In this document: one piece after another, positions 57,657 through 64,000 of the stretch
Layout: every line of letters starts with the position of its first letter
Position numbering within the stretch: position 1 is the stretch's first letter
Assembly (NCBI RefSeq): GCF_020911925.1
Contig: NZ_CP087134.1
Location: 1,178,001 to 1,242,000, forward strand
Length of the DNA: 64,000 nt
Direction: 5' to 3'
DNA from: Flavobacterium cupriresistens
Lineage (GTDB): Bacteria; Bacteroidota; Bacteroidia; Flavobacteriales; Flavobacteriaceae
The notes under the pieces: model-generated
Told to the model about the DNA's origin: nothing
Databases searched by the model: none
The model's input: the letters and a program-made list of their open reading frames with translations, nothing else
Program-made: the position numbers and the translations under genes

Positions 57657-59006
57657 ATGAAGAAAATCGTCAAACTGCTTGTGCTTGTTTTAGTTGTTGC
57701 TCTTTTATATTATGGATTTACTACTTATCCGAAGCTGGATCTGATTTCGGGCTTTTCGGCTAAGAGTGTTGCATCCGGACATTTTTTGGATAACAGGTCT
57801 TTAGAATTGATTGAAAAAGGAGATAATGATATCCCGTTGCTTGATCTTGCTACTAACAAAATTGATGAAGCTGGTAAATTTGCTACATCGGCGGTTTATG
57901 GATTAAAAGAACGAAAAGCAATTTACAGAGAAGGTTTAGGAGCTACTTTAATTAATGAAGATTTTGATGTTTCGAAACCCTATTTATTACCAAAAAGAAT
58001 AAAACTAGTGAACGATTTGTCTTTTCCTTATGGAAATAACGAACCAAAAGATACTGTTTTTGCAAATGTAGATTATGCGAAATTGAAAAATGCAGTAGCC
58101 AATGCTTTTGATAAAACGGGAGGCAAATTAAAAAGAACCCGAGCGGTTGTGGTTTTATATAAGGACAAATTAATTGCCGAAAAATACGATACAGGTTTTA
58201 CAAAAGACAGTAGAATATTAGGCTGGTCGATGACCAAAAGCCTTACAAGCGCTGCTTTTGGCGTATTGGTAAAACAAGGAAAAATCGATATTTATAAACC
58301 TGCCCCAATTGCAGAATGGAAAAATGATGACCGTAAAAACATAACGGTTAACGATTTACTGCACATGAATTCCGGTTTAGAATGGGAAGAGAATTACAGT
58401 ACGATTTGCGACGCGACCAAGATGCTTTTTCAGTCAGAAGATATGGGAAAGGTACAAATGGATAAACCGGCACAATTCAAGCCCAATACACATTGGTATT
58501 ATTCTTCCGGAACGACTAATTTATTGTCCAGAATATTAAAACATCAGTTCAAGTCACAACAAGAATACCTTGATTTTTGGTACAGTGCCGTAATCGATAA
58601 AATAGGAATGAACTCTATGGTAGTGGAACAGGACATGTCGGGAACATTTGTAGGGTCATCTTATGGTTGGGCAACACCGCGCGACTGGTCTAAATTTGGT
58701 TTGTTGTACCTGCATAAAGGAAACTGGAATGGAGAACAGGTTTTAGATGAAAGTTGGGTAAAATATACGGTAACACCAACAAACACATCAGACGGAAAAT
58801 ATGGAGCTCAATTCTGGTTGAATGCAGGGGGTAAATTTCCCGCAGCTCCAAAAGATATGTTTTATTGCAATGGGTACCAAGGGCAGACCGTTGCTATTAT
58901 TCCATCGCTTGATTTGGTGATTGTAAGAATGGGGCTTAAAGAAGATCCTGCATTTGATTTCAATGGATTTTTGAAAGGTATAATTGATAGTGTGAAGAAA
59001 TCGTAA
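57657..59006 (+). CDS. Serine hydrolase, beta-lactamase-like, inserted in the SUF locus
   Basis: A 449-residue protein with an N-terminal membrane anchor (VKLLVLVLVVALLYYGFTTY). SxxK is S191-M-T-K194 in GWSMTKSLTS, the second motif is YSSGTTN and QGQTVAIIPSLDLV is near the C-terminus, as in the class C beta-lactamase-like/6-aminohexanoate-dimer hydrolase group. Its substrate is unknown. It is on the opposite strand to all the suf genes, between sufD and sufS, with GCAGATT-type repeats behind it. Confidence 0.87.
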   Translation: MKKIVKLLVLVLVVALLYYGFTTYPKLDLISGFSAKSVASGHFLDNRSLELIEKGDNDIPLLDLATNKIDEAGKFATSAVYGLKERKAIYREGLGATLINEDFDVSKPYLLPKRIKLVNDLSFPYGNNEPKDTVFANVDYAKLKNAVANAFDKTGGKLKRTRAVVVLYKDKLIAEKYDTGFTKDSRILGWSMTKSLTSAAFGVLVKQGKIDIYKPAPIAEWKNDDRKNITVNDLLHMNSGLEWEENYSTICDATKMLFQSEDMGKVQMDKPAQFKPNTHWYYSSGTTNLLSRILKHQFKSQQEYLDFWYSAVIDKIGMNSMVVEQDMSGTFVGSSYGWATPRDWSKFGLLYLHKGNWNGEQVLDESWVKYTVTPTNTSDGKYGAQFWLNAGGKFPAAPKDMFYCNGYQGQTVAIIPSLDLVIVRMGLKEDPAFDFNGFLKGIIDSVKKS

Positions 59007-59326
59007 AGTTTAACCGCAAGGCTCGCAAAGATTTTCTTTAGCACGCAGATTTTGCAGATTAGGCCGATCTTATTTACCTCTTAAAAAAATCTGTGCAATC
59101 TGCTAAATCTGCGTGCAAAAAAATTAGTTATAAATTAAAAAGGAGCCATAATTAAACTTTTTGTGCCTTGCGGTTAAAAGCCTACTGTAATCAATACCAA
59201 GCTGAATTAGATTACAAGTCCGTAATGTTAGACACCGCAAAATAAAAAACACAAAGTCCGCAAAGTTTAAATTAAACCTTGCGAACTTTGCGTAAATCCT
59301 AGCGCCCCTTGCGGTTAAACGCTCTA
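59007..59326. repeat. Intergenic repeats between the serine hydrolase and sufD
   Basis: No gene. Contains ACCGCAAGGCTCGCAAAGAT and inverted CTTTGCG/CCTTGCGGTTAA words at 59170 and 59300, and CACGCAGATTTTGCAGATT with inverted AATCTGCTAAATCTGCGTG at 59041-59115. These are the same families as at 28.7, 42.7 and 52.4 kb. Confidence 0.75.
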
Positions 59327-60643
59327 TTATAAATCGAATCCTAAACTCACTCCTAATTTCGTAGCAATAATTTTAGTAATACGTTGTTTCAATTCCGGTA
59401 TTTTGATACTTTCGATAACAGCATTTGAGAAGGCATACATCAACAATGCTTTTGCTTCTTTCTTAGGAATTCCACGTGATTGCATGTAGAACATAGCTGT
59501 TTCGTCTAATTGCCCAACGGTACATCCATGAGAACATTTTACATCATCAGCAAAAATTTCTAATTGCGGTTTTGCATTGATAGTTGCTTTATCACTCAAT
59601 AGAATGTTATTACTTTTTTGGAAAGCATTTGTTTTTTGAGCTTCTTTTTCTACCAAAACTTTTCCGTTGAAAACTCCTGTAGAGCGATCAGAGAATATTC
59701 CTTTATAATCCTGGAAACTCTCGCAATTTGGTGTTGCGTGGTTTACCAAAGTATAATGATCTACGTGTTGTTTGTCGTTAAGAATTGAAATTCCGTTTAA
59801 CGTACTTGTCAATCTTTCACCAAAGTGATAAAAGTTTAAGTTGTTACGCGTTAGATTTCCTCCAAACGAAAAAGTGTGTACGTAAGCGTGGCTTTCCTGT
59901 TGTTGAGAAACGTAAGTGTTGTCAACCAAATTGGCTTCGCTGTTGTCGTTTTGAATTTTGTAATAATCAACAATAGCACGTTTTTGAGCGAAAATCTCCG
60001 TAACGGAATTCGTTAAAACCGGGTTTTCATTCAAACTTTGGTGACGCTCGATGATTTGAACATGTGAATTTTCTCCAACAATAATCAAATTTCGAGGTTG
60101 AACCATTAGTGCAGCTTCGTTCCCTGTTGAGAAATACATGATTTCAATAGGCTTGTCAGCTACTTTCTTTTTTGGAATATTAATAAAGGCACCTTCCATT
60201 GCAAAAGCTGTATTCAATGAAGTCAAACTATCATCTTTACTTGCAATTTGATTAAAGTAGGTATCAATAATCATTTTATATTTTGGTTTGGTCAATGCCG
60301 ATGACATTAGGCAAACATCAATTCCGTCGTGTGTAGTAGAAGACAGGTGTGAACTGAAAACCCCATCGATAAATACCAATTTATAAGTATCGATTTCATG
60401 TAAAAAGTATTTTTTTACCTGATTAAATTCAATTGCACTTTCCTGCTTAGGAAAAACCGTAAAGTCATTTTTTAAGATGGCGTTTAGCGATGTGTATTTC
60501 CAAGCTTCTTCTTTTTTGGTTGGGAAACCTTTATTCTCGAAGTTTTTTAAGGCGTTCGTGCGAATGTCATGTAAATCTGAATGTACATCAACACGCTCTT
60601 CAAAAGCCATAAAAGACGATACTAATTTTTCTTTTAAATCCAT
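59327..60643 (-). CDS. sufD: Fe-S cluster assembly protein SufD
   Basis: Part of the SufBC2D scaffold, 438 residues. The C-terminal SufBD core is clear: ATPNCESFQDYKGIFSDRST, QKTNAFQKSNNILLSDKA, CSHGCTVGQLDETAMFYMQS and RGIPKKEAKALLMYAF. It lies 65 bp downstream of sufC in the same operon. Confidence 0.95.
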   Translation of the reverse strand: MDLKEKLVSSFMAFEERVDVHSDLHDIRTNALKNFENKGFPTKKEEAWKYTSLNAILKNDFTVFPKQESAIEFNQVKKYFLHEIDTYKLVFIDGVFSSHLSSTTHDGIDVCLMSSALTKPKYKMIIDTYFNQIASKDDSLTSLNTAFAMEGAFINIPKKKVADKPIEIMYFSTGNEAALMVQPRNLIIVGENSHVQIIERHQSLNENPVLTNSVTEIFAQKRAIVDYYKIQNDNSEANLVDNTYVSQQQESHAYVHTFSFGGNLTRNNLNFYHFGERLTSTLNGISILNDKQHVDHYTLVNHATPNCESFQDYKGIFSDRSTGVFNGKVLVEKEAQKTNAFQKSNNILLSDKATINAKPQLEIFADDVKCSHGCTVGQLDETAMFYMQSRGIPKKEAKALLMYAFSNAVIESIKIPELKQRITKIIATKLGVSLGFDL

Positions 60644-60657
60644 TTCTATAGTTGTAA

Positions 60658-60708
60658 GTTATGAGTTATGAGTTATGAGTTTTGTAAACTGTAAACTGTA
60701 ACTGTAAA
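60658..60708. repeat. Short tandem repeats between sufC and sufD
   Basis: GTTATGA is repeated three times in a row, then TGTAAAC about four times (one copy lacks a base). They fill most of the 65-bp gap between sufC and sufD and may vary in copy number between strains. Confidence 0.75.
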
Positions 60709-61455
60709 CTAATTTTCCGCTTTAATCCAGTCGTATCCTTTTTCCTCTAACTCGTAAGCCAATTCTTTTCCACCTGATTTTACGATTCTTCCGTTGTATA
60801 AAACGTGAACGAAATCCGGAACGATATAATCCAATAAACGTTGGTAGTGTGTGATTACGATAATGGCGTTTTTCTCGCTTTTTAACTTGTTCACACCGTT
60901 AGCAACAATTCTTAGGGCATCAATATCAAGACCAGAATCGGTTTCGTCAAGGATGGCTAATTTTGGTTCTAACATTGCCATTTGGAAAATTTCGTTTCTT
61001 TTTTTCTCTCCACCTGAAAAACCTTCGTTTAAAGAACGAGATAAAAATTTACGATCGATTTCTAACAACTCCGATTTCTCACGAATTACTTTTAGCATTT
61101 CGTTAGCCGGCATTTCTTCCTGACCATTTGCTTTACGAGTTTCGTTGATTGCTGTTTTCATGAAGTTGGTGACACTTACTCCCGGAATTTCTACAGGATA
61201 TTGAAACGAAAGGAAAACTCCTTTGTGTGCTCTTTCTTCAGGAGCAAGATCAGCAAGATCTTCTCCGTCAAGGAAAACTGCTCCGTCAGTAACTTCGTAG
61301 TTTTCATTTCCGGCAATTACAGCCGAAAGGGTACTTTTTCCAGAACCGTTTGGTCCCATGATGGCGTGTACTTCACCAGCTTTAACTTCTATATTAATTC
61401 CCTTAAGGATTTCTTTATCACCAATTGAGGCGTGAAGGTTTTTTATTGATAACAT
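60709..61455 (-). CDS. sufC: SufC ATPase
   Basis: The ABC-type ATPase of the SufBC2D scaffold, 248 residues: Walker A GPNGSGKST at 34-42, Q-loop SFQYPVEIPG, signature GFSGGEKKRNEI, Walker B with D-loop LAILDETDSGLDIDA, and the switch His in VITHYQR. It lies between the FMN reductase and sufD genes in one operon. Confidence 0.97.
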   Translation of the reverse strand: MLSIKNLHASIGDKEILKGINIEVKAGEVHAIMGPNGSGKSTLSAVIAGNENYEVTDGAVFLDGEDLADLAPEERAHKGVFLSFQYPVEIPGVSVTNFMKTAINETRKANGQEEMPANEMLKVIREKSELLEIDRKFLSRSLNEGFSGGEKKRNEIFQMAMLEPKLAILDETDSGLDIDALRIVANGVNKLKSEKNAIIVITHYQRLLDYIVPDFVHVLYNGRIVKSGGKELAYELEEKGYDWIKAEN

Positions 61456-61469
61456 TGTTTTTTTTTATT

Positions 61470-61958
61470 TTATATAAATGTCAATTCTATTTTTGTTGTT
61501 TGGTTTAGGATGTTAGCATTAAAATGCGCGTGTCCTAAATATTCCATGCCTAAATAATCGGCTGATTTTTTGAATGGGATGTAAAAACTATCTTCAATTT
61601 CATTATCGTGCGAATTAGATATTACTCCAATTTTCTTTCCTCTGAGTTTTCGTCCGGTTTCTTTCTCAATTCGAATTAAATCTGAAATGCGATCAAAGAA
61701 AACCTTCATAATTCCACTCATATTATACCAATATATAGGAGTCGCAAAAATCAAAGTATCATACTTTTCGATTATTTCTCTTATCAAAGGCAGAAAATCA
61801 TCGTCTATGTTTTTGCTTTCGTAATCATAATAAGAGATACTATAATCACTTAGATTAATAATATCTGCCGCGGACTCTTTAGCAATTTGATCCACAATTT
61901 TTGTTGTGTTTCCGTTTTTTCTGGAAGAACCTAAAATGATGACTTTTTTATTTTCCAT
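61470..61958 (-). CDS. NAD(P)H-dependent FMN reductase/flavodoxin-like protein
   Basis: A 162-residue flavodoxin-fold protein: IILGSSRKNGNTTK is the FMN phosphate loop, ATPIYWYNMSGIMKVFFDRI a flavin-ring loop. It probably reduces flavin or transfers electrons. Inserted between the toxin gene and sufC, 6 bp and 14 bp away, so it is co-transcribed. Reduced flavin could in principle support iron mobilisation for Fe-S assembly, but nothing proves a SUF role. Confidence 0.85.
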   Translation of the reverse strand: MENKKVIILGSSRKNGNTTKIVDQIAKESAADIINLSDYSISYYDYESKNIDDDFLPLIREIIEKYDTLIFATPIYWYNMSGIMKVFFDRISDLIRIEKETGRKLRGKKIGVISNSHDNEIEDSFYIPFKKSADYLGMEYLGHAHFNANILNQTTKIELTFI

Positions 61959-61964
61959 TAATAC

Positions 61965-62237
61965 TTATTCGTAATGTCCTTTTAATGAAATTATATTTAA
62001 TATTTCTATCGTATTCTCGTCTATAATTTCATAAATTAATCGATGTTCTTGATCAATTCTTCTAGACCAAACTCCTGACAAACTATATTTTAAAGGTTCA
62101 GGCTTTCCAATTCCTTCAAAAGGGCTTTCTTGAATAGCCCTCAATAATTCAGAAATTTTCTTTAAAACTTTTTTATTTCCCGATTTAGTCCAAAAAGCAA
62201 GATCATTTTTTGCTTTGCTGGAGAAAACTATTTCCAT
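61965..62237 (-). CDS. Txe/YoeB-family mRNA interferase toxin
   Basis: A 90-residue RelE-superfamily toxin that cuts mRNA on the ribosome. Family pattern: SSKAKNDLAFW, IGKPEPLKYSLSGVWSRRID, EHRLIYEI and the C-terminal GHYE with the His-Tyr pair. The catalytic set Glu (GKPEPLK), Arg (SRRID) and His (GHY) is present. It overlaps the antitoxin gene by 10 bp. It lies within the sufB-sufC interval. Confidence 0.93.
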   Translation of the reverse strand: MEIVFSSKAKNDLAFWTKSGNKKVLKKISELLRAIQESPFEGIGKPEPLKYSLSGVWSRRIDQEHRLIYEIIDENTIEILNIISLKGHYE

Positions 62238-62434
62238 AGCTTGTCTATATCTTCGATCGACATTTTAGTGCCTTTGCCTTGTCTTAATTCTTCTCTTGCG
62301 TCCAAAATTTCTTGTACAAATTCTGGATTATATGGCTTTTCTTTTTCTTCAATAATTTCAAAACCAAGAGATTTTGCCAGTGATTTTAAAACCGGAAAAT
62401 CTTTTTTCTTTACATTTTTTAAGATGATATCCAT
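62228..62434 (-). CDS. DUF2683 family antitoxin
   Basis: A 68-residue protein (LKNVKKKDFPVLKSLAKSLG, PEFVQEILDAREELRQGKGT, SIEDIDKLWK) of the DUF2683 family, which in Bacteroidetes pairs with YoeB-like toxins. The C-terminal half is charged and helical and would wrap the toxin. No separate DNA-binding domain is clear. It starts 15 bp after sufB, so the pair probably depends on the suf promoter. Confidence 0.88.
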   Translation of the reverse strand: MDIILKNVKKKDFPVLKSLAKSLGFEIIEEKEKPYNPEFVQEILDAREELRQGKGTKMSIEDIDKLWK

Positions 62435-62449
62435 ATTGCTTTGTTTTGA

Positions 62450-63898
62450 TTATCCTACAGATCCTTCCAAAGAAATTTCTAATAATTTTTGAGCTTCAAC
62501 AGCAAATTCCATTGGTAATTTGTTCAAGACATCTTTACTGAAACCGTTTACAATTAAGGCAATCGCTTTTTCTGTCGGGATACCTCTTTGGTTGCAATAA
62601 AAAACCTGATCTTCTCCAATTTTACTGGTAGTTGCTTCGTGCTCAATTTTTGCAGAAGGATTTTTACTTTCGATATAAGGGAAAGTATGAGCTCCGCAAT
62701 TATTACCCATTAACAAAGAGTCACATTGCGAAAAGTTTCTTGCATTTTCAGCTCTTGGGCTAATTTGCACTAATCCTCTATAACTGTTTTGTGATTTTCC
62801 GGCAGAGATACCTTTAGAAATAATAGTCGATTTAGTGTTTTTACCTAAATGGATCATTTTAGTTCCGGTATCGGCTTGCTGGTAATTATTGGTAACGGCG
62901 ATAGAATAAAATTCTCCAACCGAATTATCTCCTTTTAATACACAAGAAGGATATTTCCAGGTTACAGCAGAACCTGTTTCTACCTGTGTCCATGAAATTT
63001 TAGCATTCGTTTCGCATAAACCTCTTTTGGTTACGAAATTATAAACACCACCTTTTCCTTCTTTGTTTCCAGGGAACCAGTTTTGAACGGTAGAGTATTT
63101 AATTTCTGCATCGTCCATGGCGATTAATTCAACAACAGCAGCGTGTAATTGATTTTCATCACGACTTGGAGCAGTACAGCCTTCCAGGTAAGAAACATAA
63201 CTTCCGGCGTCGGCAATTACAAGAGTTCTTTCGAATTGTCCTGTTCCTGCCTGATTGATTCTGAAATACGTTGAAAGTTCCATTGGGCAACGAACACCTT
63301 TTGGAATATAACAGAAACTTCCGTCAGAGAAAACAGCTGAGTTTAATGCCGCATAGAAGTTGTCTTTTTGAGGTACAACTGTTCCTAAATATTTACGAAC
63401 TAATTCAGGGTGTTCTTTGATCGCTTCTGAAATTGGACAGAAAATAATTCCTTTTTCAGCCAATGTTTTTTTGAAAGTAGTAGCAACAGAAACAGAATCG
63501 ACTACAATATCCATAGCGACATTGTTCATCATTTTTTGTTCGTCAACAGAGATTCCTAACTTTTTGTACATTTCCAAAAGTTCCGGATCTACGTCGTCTA
63601 ATGTTTTGTTTGGATCTACTTGTTTTGGAGCGGAGTAGTAAGAAATAGCTTGAAAATCCGGTTTTGCATAATGAACATTTGCCCATTCCGGTTCAATCAT
63701 TTCTTTCCACGCACGAAAAGCCTCGATGCGCCAATCGGTCATCCATTCCGGTTCTTCTTTTTTAAGAGAAATAGCGCGAACGATGTCTTCGTTTAGGCCA
63801 ATAGGAAACGTTTCCGATTCAATATCAGTGTAAAATCCGTATTCGTATTCTTTGGTTTCGAGTTCGATTTTTAAATCGTCTTCAGTGTATTTTGACAT
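62450..63898 (-). CDS. sufB: Fe-S cluster assembly protein SufB
   Basis: The main cluster-building subunit of SufBC2D, 482 residues. Typical segments: [79 protein letters not shown] and [20 protein letters not shown]. It is the first suf gene in this window; the region upstream to the window end shows no further gene (iscA/hesB often sits here in relatives). Its promoter is not clear within the 100 bp seen. Confidence 0.96.
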   Translation of the reverse strand: MSKYTEDDLKIELETKEYEYGFYTDIESETFPIGLNEDIVRAISLKKEEPEWMTDWRIEAFRAWKEMIEPEWANVHYAKPDFQAISYYSAPKQVDPNKTLDDVDPELLEMYKKLGISVDEQKMMNNVAMDIVVDSVSVATTFKKTLAEKGIIFCPISEAIKEHPELVRKYLGTVVPQKDNFYAALNSAVFSDGSFCYIPKGVRCPMELSTYFRINQAGTGQFERTLVIADAGSYVSYLEGCTAPSRDENQLHAAVVELIAMDDAEIKYSTVQNWFPGNKEGKGGVYNFVTKRGLCETNAKISWTQVETGSAVTWKYPSCVLKGDNSVGEFYSIAVTNNYQQADTGTKMIHLGKNTKSTIISKGISAGKSQNSYRGLVQISPRAENARNFSQCDSLLMGNNCGAHTFPYIESKNPSAKIEHEATTSKIGEDQVFYCNQRGIPTEKAIALIVNGFSKDVLNKLPMEFAVEAQKLLEISLEGSVG

Positions 63899-64000
63899 TT
63901 TTTAGTTTTTTAAAACTTTTTGAAAATGATTTATTCTCAAAAGGTTTAAATTTTTGCTGTTATAAATTCTTTTGATTTATAGTGAAAAAGATTCTCCACA

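Overview
The window looks like a stretch of chromosome from a Flavobacterium-like member of the Bacteroidetes. The DNA is AT-rich. Many genes are preceded by the Bacteroidetes-type promoter (TTG about 17-20 nt upstream of TAnnTTTG). Many families are typical of flavobacteria: IPExxxVDY, DUF6705, DUF6249, DUF2480, DUF3078, DUF5689, a CTC-type L25 and a long-form PurF. Species cannot be fixed by reading alone.

Layout. 1-1.2 kb: the C-terminal end of a protein with a JAB/JAMM-like domain, then a DUF6705 lipoprotein. 1.35-5.2 kb: tRNA-Leu, prs, rplY (CTC), pth, sodB. 5.2-6.05 kb: a dispersed palindromic repeat and two tandem copies of what appear to be ~75-nt small RNA genes, each with its own promoter and terminator. 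6-9 kb: purF and a PfkB kinase. 9.2-11.1 kb: an ECF sigma factor with a membrane partner and a divergent DUF6249 gene; both sides carry the same ECF-type promoter and are separated by three ~140-bp tandem repeats. 11.1-17.1 kb: rnhA and purN on the minus strand, then acpP-fabF-rnc-IPExxxVDY-pyk. 17.2-28.6 kb: an envelope-directed cluster (arylsulfatase, lipoprotein HAD phosphatase, beta-barrel protein, DUF1254, DUF2252, DUF4136, 7TM-AraC regulator, second barrel, BamA-like protein) headed by a promoter with a perfect 22-bp palindrome just upstream. 28.6-39.5 kb: accessory genes (CPBP protease, AraC regulators, secreted C1 peptidase, an unrecognised two-gene module, XRE regulator, methyltransferase, serine hydrolase). 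39.8-52 kb: two identical tRNA-Asn genes, rseP, Old Yellow Enzyme, Gfo/Idh/MocA oxidoreductase, MFS transporter, TonB receptor plus DUF5689 lipoprotein, hflX. 52.7-63.9 kb: the SUF iron-sulfur cluster locus on the minus strand (sufB, sufC, sufD, sufS, sufE, DUF59), repeatedly interrupted by accessory genes.

How genes work together. prs and purF/purN form and use PRPP in purine synthesis; acpP/fabF elongate fatty acids; SufBCD is the scaffold, SufS/SufE supply sulfur, and the DUF59 protein acts in maturation. The SUF locus carries three kinds of interruption: a DUF2683/YoeB toxin-antitoxin pair plus an FMN reductase between sufB and sufC, a serine hydrolase on the opposite strand between sufD and sufS, and a GxxExxY (PD-(D/E)XK-like) gene between sufE and DUF59 bracketed by 27-bp inverted repeats.

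The strongest candidates for undescribed biology are the tandem small RNA pair, the repeat-bracketed GxxExxY unit whose repeat core recurs in the tandem array near the sigma factor gene, the matched ECF promoters, and the sulfatase/HAD/DUF1254/DUF2252 cluster. No CRISPR array, insertion sequence, prophage or rRNA operon was seen.
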